Source of the DNA: Hyphomicrobiales bacterium
GTDB taxonomy: Bacteria > Pseudomonadota > Alphaproteobacteria > Rhizobiales > Rhizobiaceae
DNA: 64,000 nucleotides
NCBI GenBank assembly: GCA_900469475.1
Contig: UBXG01000004.1
Location: 1-64,000, forward strand
Direction of reading: 5' to 3'
Positions 17,386 to 25,698 of the stretch are shown piece after piece. Numbering within the stretch: the first letter of the stretch is position 1; the number at the start of each line of letters is the position of its first letter. The notes under the pieces are model-generated. The model ran no database searches and was not told the origin of the DNA. It saw nothing but the letters and a program-made list of their open reading frames with translations. A program made the position numbers and the translations under genes.

Positions 17386-17841
17386 ATGATGGATTGGGAT
17401 TTGTTCGACACACCGGCGCCGCTCATCAACATGGCGTCGCGAGCGTTTTCACGTCTTGGCGAACGTCGGGTGAGGGCTTTGGGCTTCAATATCGGCCAGC
17501 TGCCGGTGCTGTATTTGCTCCGGAATGGCGCGCAGATGTCGCAGAAGGATTTGGCGAAATTCGCCAAGATCGAGCAGCCGTCGATGGCTCAGATGCTGGC
17601 GCGCATGGAGCGGGATGGTCTGATCCGGCGCACGCCCGATCCAGCCGATGGCCGCAGCAGCCTCGTGTCGTTGACCGAGGCAGCAGTCGCGAAACTCCCG
17701 GCAGCGCGCCAGGCGCTGAAAGAGGGGCGAGACCGGGTTCTTTCTGGCTTCAGCGCTGATGAAGTTCAGACGCTGGTTCAGCTCATGCGCCGGCTGAACC
17801 AGAATCTGGATCGGATGGTGGCCGAGGAGGATGGGTCGTAG
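17386..17841 (+). CDS. MarR-family transcriptional regulator
   Basis: A 151-residue winged-helix repressor. The DNA-binding part is MSQKDLAKFAKIEQPSMAQMLARMERDGLIRRTPDPADGRSSLVSLTE at ~50-98. The ribosome site GGCGGAG precedes the double ATG at 17386/17389. It is divergent from the TetX-like monooxygenase with only 74 bases between starts, fully occupied by two palindromes. This fits repression of itself and of the monooxygenase with release by an aromatic or antibiotic-like substrate. It is a different subgroup from the MarR at 8403 despite similar operator cores. Confidence 0.88.
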   Translation: MMDWDLFDTPAPLINMASRAFSRLGERRVRALGFNIGQLPVLYLLRNGAQMSQKDLAKFAKIEQPSMAQMLARMERDGLIRRTPDPADGRSSLVSLTEAAVAKLPAARQALKEGRDRVLSGFSADEVQTLVQLMRRLNQNLDRMVAEEDGS

Positions 17842-17873
17842 GCGCGCTGGTTTGCGCCTGCGATGATCAACAT

Positions 17874-18788
17874 TCAGATTTCGGCGTAGACGATGCCCGT
17901 GAACGAGCCGGCATGATGAAGAAGTTCGCGCTCGCCCGAACCATCGAGGCTGGCGGAATAGAGATTACCGCCGATGTCGGTGAAGAACATGCGGTTGTTG
18001 GGTAGATCGAGCGAGAGGCCAATGCCTTCATCGAGGCCTTCGAGAACGACTTGAGATGTGCCGGCGAGATTATCCATCTGGGCGCGGTTGACGGTATTTC
18101 CACGCGGAAGATTGCCGCGGTCGGTCCAGTAGATGGTGCGGGTGGCAAGATCCAGCTCGAGGTCGATCGGTTCCGGCAGCTTGTCCAGCAGTGTTTCGAG
18201 GTCGCTGCGGTTCGTCGCGGTTTCGCCGGCGGGGATGTTGATGCCGGCGCGGAAGATGCGGCCGAGGCCAGCATCCGGCGGCCCTTTCTGGGTCCAGTAG
18301 ATCTGGCCGAGCGGCAGGTCGAGGGCGATGCCGACGCACCAGCGTGCGATATCGGTGCTGTCCCCCGGGCTGTCGCCGTTCTGCACCAGAGTTTCGATGT
18401 CGCTACCATCGATATTGGCGCGCATGACGCGCATGCCTTCGCGGTCGCACCAATAGAGCTTGCCGTTGTCGCGGTCGAGCTGGATCTGCTTCGGCGTGAC
18501 GAGCGTGCTGCCCGGCGGGATCAGCGTGATGTGGTTGCCGCCGTCGAGGTCCATGCGCTCGATGGAGCCGTCATGGGCGTTGTAGTCGTTGCCCATCTCG
18601 GTCCAGTAGATCCAGCCGTTCTCGCTGTCGACGAGAATGCCGTCGGGGCTGCGGCCCGCCCGCTGGACGATGAGCTTGAGATCGGTGCCGTCGATGGCGG
18701 AGGAGAGGATTCGTCCGTCGTTGATATCGAGGAAAAACAGTCTTTCGGTCTTGTCGGTGGTGGTGGCAGGCGTCCGTGCTTCTGACAT
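17874..18788 (-). CDS. YWTD beta-propeller protein
   Basis: A 304-residue protein made of repeated blades resembling LDL-receptor YWTD repeats. Repeats of the form (I/L)YW(T/C)(E/D) followed by G.I.R...DG are visible at WIYWTEMGN, KLYWCDREG, QIYWTQKGP and TIYWTDRGN, and the last blade has MFFTDIGG. It has no signal peptide, so it is probably cytoplasmic. Bacterial members have no established function; some databases carry misleading names for them. ATG 18788 is preferred because AAGGA lies seven bases upstream. The lacI gene upstream is divergent, hinting at a sugar-linked role, but this is only positional. Confidence 0.75.
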   Translation of the reverse strand: MSEARTPATTTDKTERLFFLDINDGRILSSAIDGTDLKLIVQRAGRSPDGILVDSENGWIYWTEMGNDYNAHDGSIERMDLDGGNHITLIPPGSTLVTPKQIQLDRDNGKLYWCDREGMRVMRANIDGSDIETLVQNGDSPGDSTDIARWCVGIALDLPLGQIYWTQKGPPDAGLGRIFRAGINIPAGETATNRSDLETLLDKLPEPIDLELDLATRTIYWTDRGNLPRGNTVNRAQMDNLAGTSQVVLEGLDEGIGLSLDLPNNRMFFTDIGGNLYSASLDGSGERELLHHAGSFTGIVYAEI

Positions 18789-19039
18789 GAGAGCATCCTT
18801 TCGAGGGGCGGATCTGCGGATCATAGCGCGGCAATCATGGCATCGATTGATGACAGCATCATTCGCCGCTGCGATCGGAACAAGCATCTGCTGCGCTGCA
18901 GCAAAGATCAAGGGCCCGAATGTCGCGGTGTGCGGGGAGGGCTGTCAAATAAGTGTCATCGGCCTGATATAAATCCCCCACATTCCTATAAGACTGCGCC
19001 AGTCCAGGGCTGAAACCGAAGCCGGAGGTGATTGATATC

Positions 19040-20023
19040 ATGTCGACGCTCCAGCAGATCGCCTTCCGCGCCGGCTGTTCCGTCGCGACTGCCAGCCGGG
19101 TGATGAATCGCAGCGGTCCGGTCAGCGACGAGATGGTGCGGCGCGTGCGCCGGGCGGCGGCGGAGCTTGGCTATCGGACAGGTGGGCGTACCGGCACCGG
19201 CCGGCCGGCGATCGGCGTGCTCATTCCGAGCATCACCAATCCGGTTTTCGCGGCTTCGCTTTCCAGCATCCAGAACCGAGCTCTTCACGCGGGGCATAGC
19301 GTGCTGATCGCGCAATCGAACTACGATCCGGCGCAGGAGGTCGATGCCGTCGCCTCGCTGCTCCAGCAGCAGCCGACTGGGTTGATTCTGACGCTCTGCG
19401 ATCCCGAGCGCAGTCTTGTTCTGTCCTCCGCCCTGCCGCCGACCGTATTGCTCGGTAACCTGCCGACCGCCCGCTTTACCGCCGCGGTCGCGACCGATAA
19501 TTTCGGCGCGGGCCGGGATCTGACCGATCACCTCCTAGGCAAGGGTCATCGCCGCATCCTGTTCATATCAGGCCACTTCTCCGCGTCGGATCGGGCGAAG
19601 CTGCGCCATCTCGGCTATATCAGGGCGATGGAAGCGGCGGGGCAACAGCCCCTCGATGCGCTCGAAATTTCCTTCGTAAACAGCCTGGAACAGCTCGATC
19701 TTTCCGATGCGATTTCGCGGTTCGACCCGACGGCGATCATTGCTTCCAACGATCTTCTGGCGCTCGGCGTCATGGGCGCGCTTCGCCGTCAGGGTCTTTC
19801 GATTCCGCGCGATATTTCGGTCGCCGGCTTCGACGGGATTTCCCTCGGTTTTCTGGGTGAAGTGTCTCTGACGACGGTGGAAATTCCGGATGGAACCATG
19901 GGGGCCGCTGCCGCCTCGCTGCTGCTGGATATGGCGGAAAATGCCGCGCCCCCGCGTCATCTGACCGTGCCTTATCGAATGCGTGCGGGTGGCACAGTGC
20001 GCGATCTCACCATACAATCCTGA
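19040..20023 (+). CDS. LacI-family transcriptional regulator
   Basis: A 327-residue repressor. The N-terminal helix-turn-helix TLQQIAFRAGCSVATASRVMNRSGPVS is followed by the hinge and a periplasmic-binding-protein-like sensor (IGVLIPSITNPVFAASLSSIQNRA to ISVAGFDGISLG). ATG 19040 is chosen because GGAGGTG lies nine bases upstream; GTG 19028 overlaps that ribosome site. It is divergent from the YWTD gene and convergent with the Ugp-like operon, so either could be its target, along with itself. The sugar effector is unknown. Confidence 0.88.
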   Translation: MSTLQQIAFRAGCSVATASRVMNRSGPVSDEMVRRVRRAAAELGYRTGGRTGTGRPAIGVLIPSITNPVFAASLSSIQNRALHAGHSVLIAQSNYDPAQEVDAVASLLQQQPTGLILTLCDPERSLVLSSALPPTVLLGNLPTARFTAAVATDNFGAGRDLTDHLLGKGHRRILFISGHFSASDRAKLRHLGYIRAMEAAGQQPLDALEISFVNSLEQLDLSDAISRFDPTAIIASNDLLALGVMGALRRQGLSIPRDISVAGFDGISLGFLGEVSLTTVEIPDGTMGAAAASLLLDMAENAAPPRHLTVPYRMRAGGTVRDLTIQS

Positions 20024-20043
20024 CCCTTGCCTGGGAATGGAAA

Positions 20044-20068
20044 CGCCGCCTCTTGTTGGGAGGCGGCG
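20044..20068. terminator. Bidirectional hairpin between lacI and the transport operon
   Basis: Nine-base arms CGCCGCCTC (20044-20052) and GAGGCGGCG (20060-20068) with a seven-base loop. On the minus strand it is followed by TTTCC. It separates two convergent genes. Confidence 0.65.
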
Positions 20069-20094
20069 CAGGTTGTTCAGGCCGGTTCGAATGA

Positions 20095-21360
20095 TCAGCT
20101 GCGCGGCAGCAGGCCTTCGACATCAGAAGCGGCGTCCTCGAGCGCTTCCTTCGGAGCGGCTGAGCCATCGACGATGCGCGAGAGGTTGTCGACGATGGTC
20201 TGAGTGACCTTGACGCCGTTGGCGCCCGGGAAGGCATACCAGGGAACCATGATCGACATCTGGCTGAGGCCAGCCTGGAACAGCGGGTTCTTCTTGTAGA
20301 AGTCGCCGAGATATTCGGCCGACTTGGCGGCAAGTTCGTTGTTCGGAACATAGCCGGTGCCGGGAACGACGACCGAGGCGCCGTAAGGGCCGGCGGCGAA
20401 CTTGGCGAACTTCCAGGCGGCTTCTTCCTTGACCGGATCATGGGTCAGGATGACGACGGCATTACCGCCCGTCGGCAGACGGCCATTGACCGGGTCGATC
20501 AGCGGCAGCTTGGCGGTGCGCAGGTCGAACTTGGTACCGACATTCTTGATGGTGTTGACGAGAGCACCCGTGGTCTGGAATTCGAAGCCGACTTTGCCAG
20601 CTGCGAAGGCCTGTTCGCCGGCAGCCTTGGTGAAGACCGGCATGCCGCCTTCCTTGACGAAGCGCTGGATCAGTTCGACAGCCTTCTGGCCCTCGGGACC
20701 GTTGAAGGCAACCTTGCTTTCGTCGTCGTTCAGCATCTTGCCGCCGGCGCCGAAGAGGAGGGCGGAGAACATCCAGTCGTCGCCCTGCCAGCGGAAGTCC
20801 ATGCCATCGACGCCGTTGCCGAGCGCCTTGATCTTGCCGGCAAGCGTAATGACCTCGTCCCAGGTCTTCGGCGGGTTGTCCGGGTTGCCGCCGGCAGCCT
20901 TCACTAGGTCGGCATTGTAGTACATGATCGGGTTGGACGTCGCGAAGGCGAGGCCGACCTGCTTGCCCTTGACCTGGGCGAGCTTCAGGATCGTGTCCGA
21001 GAAGCCTTTCTCGGCCATATTGCCCTCTTTCTTGACGAGGGGGCCGAGGTCGACGGCGACGTTGCGCTCGTCGATCATGCGCAGGCGGTTGAGGCCGATG
21101 AAGGTGACATCCGGCATTTCGCTGGTGCCGGCCTGACGCAGGATGGTCTGGATGCCTTCCTCATAGGTGGCCGAGGGAGCGGCGAACTGAATCTTGATGT
21201 CGGGATTTTCTTCCATGAACTTCTTCGAGATCGTGTCCATCACGTTCTTGAAGAAACCCGGCATGGGATAATGAACCGTCAGGGTGGTTTCGGCATAGGC
21301 CGGGACCGTCACGACCATAGAAATGGCCGCAGCGGCGAGAATCTGGGTGATATGCTTCAT
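20095..21360 (-). CDS. ABC transporter substrate-binding protein, UgpB-like
   Basis: A 421-residue periplasmic protein with a signal peptide (residues 1-~23, ending PAYA) and the extracellular solute-binding type-1 fold: GFFKNVMDTISKKFMEENPDIKIQFAAPSATYEEGIQTIL, a central WDEVITLAGKIKA and ..GGNAVVILTHDP. It resembles glycerol-3-phosphate/sugar binders. It is the last gene of the five-gene operon, 32 bases after the second permease. With the phosphodiesterase at the operon start, a phosphorylated glycerol compound is a plausible ligand, but a plain sugar or polyol cannot be excluded. Confidence 0.85.
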   Translation of the reverse strand: MKHITQILAAAAISMVVTVPAYAETTLTVHYPMPGFFKNVMDTISKKFMEENPDIKIQFAAPSATYEEGIQTILRQAGTSEMPDVTFIGLNRLRMIDERNVAVDLGPLVKKEGNMAEKGFSDTILKLAQVKGKQVGLAFATSNPIMYYNADLVKAAGGNPDNPPKTWDEVITLAGKIKALGNGVDGMDFRWQGDDWMFSALLFGAGGKMLNDDESKVAFNGPEGQKAVELIQRFVKEGGMPVFTKAAGEQAFAAGKVGFEFQTTGALVNTIKNVGTKFDLRTAKLPLIDPVNGRLPTGGNAVVILTHDPVKEEAAWKFAKFAAGPYGASVVVPGTGYVPNNELAAKSAEYLGDFYKKNPLFQAGLSQMSIMVPWYAFPGANGVKVTQTIVDNLSRIVDGSAAPKEALEDAASDVEGLLPRS

Positions 21361-21392
21361 CGCTCGTTCTCCGTTGTCGAATTTCGAACCGG

Positions 21393-22229
21393 TCAGCCTT
21401 TGAGACCGGTCATGGTGATGCCCTCGACGAAGCGCTTCTGTGCCAGAAGGAACGCCGCGACGAGGGGAAGGGTAATGATGAGGGTTGCCGCCATGAGCGC
21501 GCCGTAGTCGTCCCCGGCTTCGGCGGCGCGGAAATACATGAGACCCAGCGGCGGCGTGAAATATTCCTGCTTGGTGATGACGATCAGCGGCCAGTAGAGG
21601 TCGTTCCAGTGCGCGACGACCGAGAAGATCGCAAAGGCGGTGACTGCCGGCCAGGCATTCGGCACGATGACACGGGCGACGATGCCGATTTCCGACATGC
21701 CGTCGAGGCGGGCGGCATGGATCAGATCATCCGGCATGGCGCGGAAGAACTGCAGGAACATGAAGATCGCAAAGACCGAGATCGAGAAGGGTGCGACAAG
21801 AGCCGTATAGCTGTTCAGGAGCGACAGGCTGTTGAAGCCGACATAGAGCGGCAGCGCCGTCGCATGGATCGGGACCAGCAGGCCGAGCATGACCAGCACC
21901 ATCATCATGCGCGCCGCCGGGAATTTCAGCTTGGCCATGGCATAGGCGCAGGGGATGGCGATCAGCACCTGGAAGAAGAAGATCAGGCCGCAGACGAGGA
22001 CGCCATTGAAGAGCAGCGTGCCCATGGAAACCTTGCTCAGCGCTTTGGCGATGTTCTCGACGTAATAGAAATGCGTCGGAATCAGCTTCAGCGCCGAGGT
22101 AAAGATATCGTCCTGCGCCTTGCCGGCGGTCGAGATCATGAAGATGTAGGGCGCCAGGAAGATGAGCGAGCCCAGGATCAGCAGGGAGAGGCGCAGGATG
22201 CGGCCCGGAGTAAAGCCTGTCGAGGTCAT
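21393..22229 (-). CDS. ABC transporter permease, UgpE/MalG-like
   Basis: A 278-residue inner-membrane protein with six predicted helices. The cytoplasmic EAA loop HAARLDGMSEIGIVARVIVPNAWPAV lies near residue 180 and couples it to the ATPase. ATG 22229 overlaps the upstream permease stop as ATGA (22226-22229), showing translational coupling. A longer frame upstream is the shadow of that permease gene. It forms the heterodimeric pore with the UgpA-like partner. Confidence 0.87.
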   Translation of the reverse strand: MTSTGFTPGRILRLSLLILGSLIFLAPYIFMISTAGKAQDDIFTSALKLIPTHFYYVENIAKALSKVSMGTLLFNGVLVCGLIFFFQVLIAIPCAYAMAKLKFPAARMMMVLVMLGLLVPIHATALPLYVGFNSLSLLNSYTALVAPFSISVFAIFMFLQFFRAMPDDLIHAARLDGMSEIGIVARVIVPNAWPAVTAFAIFSVVAHWNDLYWPLIVITKQEYFTPPLGLMYFRAAEAGDDYGALMAATLIITLPLVAAFLLAQKRFVEGITMTGLKG

Positions 22230-23149
22230 GTGTAATGCACCTGCCGGTCTTGGACGCGATATTGCAGGAAGGTCAGCACCACGAGGATGGCGAGGAACAC
22301 CGTCGTCATCGCCGAGGCATAGCCGACCCGGAGATAGACAAAGCCTTCCTGGTAGATGGTGAAAAGCAGCACCTCGGACGCATGGTTCGGGCCGCCGTCG
22401 GTCAGGGCCTTCACCGTGTCGAACACTTTCACCGCATTGATGATGCTGATCGTGGTCACGAAGAGCGTCGTCGGCCCGAGCATTGGCCAGGTGACGAGCC
22501 AGAAGCGGTCCCATGCCGATTTCGCGCCGTCGACTTCAGCCGCCGCGTAGAGTTCTCGCGGAATGGCTGTAAGGCCGGCGAGAAACAGCACCATGTTGAA
22601 GCCGACGGATTGCCAGACGCCGATGATAGACAGACTATAGAGCGCTGTTGCCGACGAGCCGAGCCAGTTCGGACCGTGCACGCCGATCTCGCCAAGTAGG
22701 GCGTTGATCGGGCCGATCGTCGGATGGAAGAGATACTGCCAGACGGTCGCCATCGCGACGATCAGCGAAGCGACGGGCAGGAAGTAGGCGGTGCGGAAGA
22801 AGCTGCGGCCGATGCCTTCGCTTTCGATCAGCAGCGCGACGCCGAGGCCGAGCGCGATCGAGACGGGCGCGACGATGGCGGTATAGGTCGCAGTGTTCCA
22901 GAGCGACTTTACGAAGGCGCGGTCACGCAGCAGATGCGCGTAGTTTTCGAAGGCGACGAAGCGCAGGCTCTTGTCGCCGAGCTGGAAATCCGTGAAGCCG
23001 AGCACAACGACGGCGACGATCGGCACGATGATGAAGAGCACGATCAGGATGATGGCGGGCAGGGCGAAGAGCAGGGCCGTGCGGGCCTCATTTCGCTCGC
23101 GGGCCGCGGCCGCCTGCATCGGCAGGGAGGTGGCGACAATGCTAGCCAT
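22226..23149 (-). CDS. ABC transporter permease, UgpA/MalF-like
   Basis: A 307-residue membrane protein with a first helix at ~28-50 (LLFALPAIILIVLFIIVPIVAVVVLGF) and an EAA-type loop YAAAEVDGAKSAWDRFWLVTWPMLGP near 220-245. ATG 23149 has GGGAGAAA about seven bases upstream and overlaps the ATPase gene by eight bases. The tight overlaps on both sides mean that the transporter is made as one unit. Confidence 0.87.
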   Translation of the reverse strand: MASIVATSLPMQAAAARERNEARTALLFALPAIILIVLFIIVPIVAVVVLGFTDFQLGDKSLRFVAFENYAHLLRDRAFVKSLWNTATYTAIVAPVSIALGLGVALLIESEGIGRSFFRTAYFLPVASLIVAMATVWQYLFHPTIGPINALLGEIGVHGPNWLGSSATALYSLSIIGVWQSVGFNMVLFLAGLTAIPRELYAAAEVDGAKSAWDRFWLVTWPMLGPTTLFVTTISIINAVKVFDTVKALTDGGPNHASEVLLFTIYQEGFVYLRVGYASAMTTVFLAILVVLTFLQYRVQDRQVHYT

Positions 23150-24305
23150 GCGCTTTCTCCCGCGTGGCGTCGACGGTCGTCGAGCTCGCGCGCAAACGGC
23201 GGCCGTCTTCGGCGAAGACCATCGCCTGTTCGGCTGCAAGCGTCAGCGCAACCGGCATGCCGATGGACAGGCCCGCGACTTCTGCCGGGGCGAGCTTGAC
23301 GACCATGTTCTCGCCGATAGCGTCGAGCTTGGCATAGAGGATGACTTCGGAGCCGAGGAACTCCATTCGCTCGATATGGGCGGCGAGCGCATCCTGGCGG
23401 TTTTGCGTGAGGCTCACAAATTCCGGACGGATGCCGAGGGTCACGTTCTTGCCGGTAACACCGCCGTCTTCCAGCGCAAGCCGGATGCCGCCGAAGGCGA
23501 CGATGCCGTTTTCGGCGAGCGCCGGCAAAAGGTTGATGCGCGGCTGACCGACGAAGCGGGCCACTTCAACATGGGCCGGGTCGTCATAGATCGTCTGGGG
23601 AGAGGCAAGCTGCAGCAGCTGACCGCCGATCATGACGGCGACGCGGTCGGCCATCGACAGTGCCTCGGCCTGATCATGTGTCACGTAGACAGTCGGCACG
23701 CCGGCGCGGCGATGCAGATCGACGATTTCGCCACGGGCATGGACACGCAGATTGGCATCGAGATTGGAAAGCGGCTCGTCCATGAGGAAGACGGCGGGGC
23801 GGCGCACCATGGCACGGGCAAGCGCCACGCGCTGACGCTGGCCACCGGACATCTGCCCGGGCTTGCGGTCGAGCAGGTGATCGATCTTCAGCGAGATGGC
23901 CATTTCGCGGATGTCGCGGATGATGCCGGAGCGGGCAGCGCGCTGACCGGGGATCAGCGAGCCGATGAAGGGCAGACGCTGGACGCGCGACAGGCGGCGC
24001 ATGGCGAGCGGCACGGCAATGTTTTCCGAGGCCGTCAGATGCGGATAGAGCGCGTAGGACTGGAAGACCATGGCGATGTTGCGGTCCGCCGCCGCGACGC
24101 CTGATACGTCGCTGCCGCCGAGCATGATTTCGCCGCTGTCGGCATGATCGAGGCCGGCGAGGATGCGCAGCAGCGTGCTCTTGCCGCAGCCGGACGGGCC
24201 GACGAGCGCAATGAACTCACCGGGCTGGACATCGAGATCGACGCCCTTGAGAATGGCGTTGCCGCCGAAGGATTTGGCGATGCCGCGAAGCGAAAGCGCA
24301 CTCAT
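23142..24305 (-). CDS. ABC transporter ATP-binding protein, UgpC/MsmK-like
   Basis: A 387-residue ATPase. Walker A GPSGCGKST is at 37-44, the signature MSGGQRQRVALARA at 152-165, Walker B VFLMDEP at 172-178, and a C-terminal TOBE-like regulatory domain follows from ~240. The segment between the Q-loop and the signature (residues ~103-133, RRLSRVQRLPFIGSLIPGQ..) is about 20 residues longer than in MalK/UgpC, an insertion in the helical subdomain. The gene overlaps the phosphodiesterase before it by ATGA and the permease after it by eight bases. Confidence 0.88.
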   Translation of the reverse strand: MSALSLRGIAKSFGGNAILKGVDLDVQPGEFIALVGPSGCGKSTLLRILAGLDHADSGEIMLGGSDVSGVAAADRNIAMVFQSYALYPHLTASENIAVPLAMRRLSRVQRLPFIGSLIPGQRAARSGIIRDIREMAISLKIDHLLDRKPGQMSGGQRQRVALARAMVRRPAVFLMDEPLSNLDANLRVHARGEIVDLHRRAGVPTVYVTHDQAEALSMADRVAVMIGGQLLQLASPQTIYDDPAHVEVARFVGQPRINLLPALAENGIVAFGGIRLALEDGGVTGKNVTLGIRPEFVSLTQNRQDALAAHIERMEFLGSEVILYAKLDAIGENMVVKLAPAEVAGLSIGMPVALTLAAEQAMVFAEDGRRLRASSTTVDATREKAHG

Positions 24306-25135
24306 TCGGTCGGCTCCTTTGCCTTGGGGGCGGCCTGCGGATAGACTTCCATGACGACGTCATCGAGGAAGTAGGCGCTCATGCCGGGTACTGCGACGAG
24401 CTCGGTCGAGACCATCTCGCCAAGTTCGTGAATTGCTGCGCCGATCAGGCGTTCGCCCGGCATTTCGCGCTCCATCTCGCCGAGGATAAAGGCTGCGGGC
24501 GGTGCCCAGACCAGGTTGGTATCGTTGAAGCGGCCTTCCCAGGTCCAGTGCAGGTGGCCGCTGCCGAAGAGAGCCACGTCATGGGCCGCGATCAGATCAT
24601 AGAGCCGGCGGCGCTGCACCGGACGAACGCTCCAGTAGCCGGTATCGCCCTCATCCGGCGCATCGACGAAGAGCGGCTTATGGGCAAAGAGGGCAATGCG
24701 GCGCTCGCCACGGTTTTCGAACTTCTCCTGCAGCCAGTCGAACTGCTTCTGCTCCTCGGCGTCCTCGAAGCCCATCAGTAGGCTGTTGAGGCCGATCAGG
24801 CGCCAGTTGCCGACGTCCTTCGCCCAGTAGTCCGGGCCAACGAGGCGGCGCCAGCGGTCCAACCGCTCGGGATTGACGGGCTGATAGGAGCCGGGCAGGT
24901 GGCCGACATCGTGGTTGCCGGGCACGATCAGCATCGGCACCGACACTTGCCGCATCAGATCCATGGAAAAGAGGAGATCTTCGTCCTTGTCGGCGCCATC
25001 GACGCTGAGATCGCCAGTGTGAACGACGAGATCGGCACCGCTTGCCTCGATCCATTTCGCCAGCGGCTCCCAATTGCCGTTGAAATGCGGCTTGTTGGGG
25101 CTCAAATGCGTGTCGGTGATCTGGATGATCTTCAA
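24302..25135 (-). CDS. Metallophosphoesterase (cyclic-AMP / glycerophosphodiester phosphodiesterase-like)
   Basis: A 277-residue class-III phosphodiesterase of the CpdA/GpdQ type. All binuclear metal motifs are visible: DTHLS near the N-terminus, HTGDLS, PGNHD, AHKPLF and GHLHW. It is the first gene of the operon and overlaps the ATPase start by four bases (ATGA). No signal peptide is visible, so it acts in the cytoplasm. Its pairing with a Ugp-like importer suggests that it cleaves an imported phosphodiester such as a glycerophosphodiester, releasing alcohol and glycerol phosphate. This role is inferred from position; cAMP or another nucleotide remains possible. Confidence 0.82.
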   Translation of the reverse strand: MKIIQITDTHLSPNKPHFNGNWEPLAKWIEASGADLVVHTGDLSVDGADKDEDLLFSMDLMRQVSVPMLIVPGNHDVGHLPGSYQPVNPERLDRWRRLVGPDYWAKDVGNWRLIGLNSLLMGFEDAEEQKQFDWLQEKFENRGERRIALFAHKPLFVDAPDEGDTGYWSVRPVQRRRLYDLIAAHDVALFGSGHLHWTWEGRFNDTNLVWAPPAAFILGEMEREMPGERLIGAAIHELGEMVSTELVAVPGMSAYFLDDVVMEVYPQAAPKAKEPTE

Positions 25136-25268
25136 GGCGCTTCTCCGCAGTCTTCAGAAAGGGTGCGCCCGCGGAAGGAATGGCCTTCAAAACCGGCGCG
25201 TCTCTGCGCTCTCTTTAGAAGGCCGCCATGTCATTTAGGTAACGGGTCTTTTCAGCTGTTTTTCAGTT

Positions 25269-25286
25269 TTGTCACATTACCGTCAA
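25269..25286 (+). promoter_or_regulatory. Pho-box-like direct repeat
   Basis: TTGTCAC-ATTA-CCGTCAA gives two seven-base half-sites 11 bases apart, close to the PhoB consensus CTGTCAT-N4-CTGTCAT. It lies ~135 bases before the phosphodiesterase/Ugp operon (minus strand) but reads in the opposite direction, towards slyX. It is a candidate only. Confidence 0.35.
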
Positions 25287-25371
25287 ACGACGCTGCAGCT
25301 CGCCTCATGCGGAATGGAAGGGCTGTACGCGACGGTACCGGTGCTATAGATCGTTGCGAAAGGGATCAGAC

Positions 25372-25581
25372 ATGTCAGACGAACAGAGCCGCATCACCAA
25401 ACTTGAGGAAACGGTCGCTTATCAGGCCAAGACGATCGAGGAACTTTCCGATCAACTCGCCGAGCAATGGAAGGTAGTCGAGCAGACCAGGCAGAAGCTC
25501 GACCGCCTGACCGAGCGGTTTCTGACGCTGGAGGAGCAGTCGCTCGACGCACCGGCCGTTACCAAGCCGCCGCACTACTGA
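25372..25581 (+). CDS. SlyX family protein
   Basis: A 69-residue coiled-coil protein. MSDEQSRITKLEETVAYQAKTIEELSDQLAEQWKVVEQTRQKLDRL has the regular heptads of SlyX, and the end (AVTKPPHY) matches the conserved KPPHY tail of the family. The function is unknown in all species. ATG 25372 is used; a frame to 25354 exists, but the family starts here and AAAGGGA lies ten bases upstream. Confidence 0.88.
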   Translation: MSDEQSRITKLEETVAYQAKTIEELSDQLAEQWKVVEQTRQKLDRLTERFLTLEEQSLDAPAVTKPPHY

Positions 25582-25624
25582 GCTGCGTTCGGCGTTCACG
25601 TTTCGGTGTTGCACGCGGGCGTGT

Positions 25625-25651
25625 GTAACAAAAATGCCCGTCTTCCCGTAT
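25625..25651 (+). promoter_or_regulatory. Candidate ECF-sigma promoter of msrA
   Basis: GTAAC (25625-25629), a 17-base spacer and CGTAT (25647-25651), lying 48 bases before the msrA ATG. The CTTCC just before CGTAT and the 17-base spacing match the candidate promoter of the ECF sigma gene at 27530-27556. The GTAAC -35 is known for ECF factors that control msrA in Caulobacter (SigF). Confidence 0.45.
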
Positions 25652-25698
25652 TTCCTTGTGACTGTCGCATTTACAATCGCGGTCGAGAGGAAATCACC

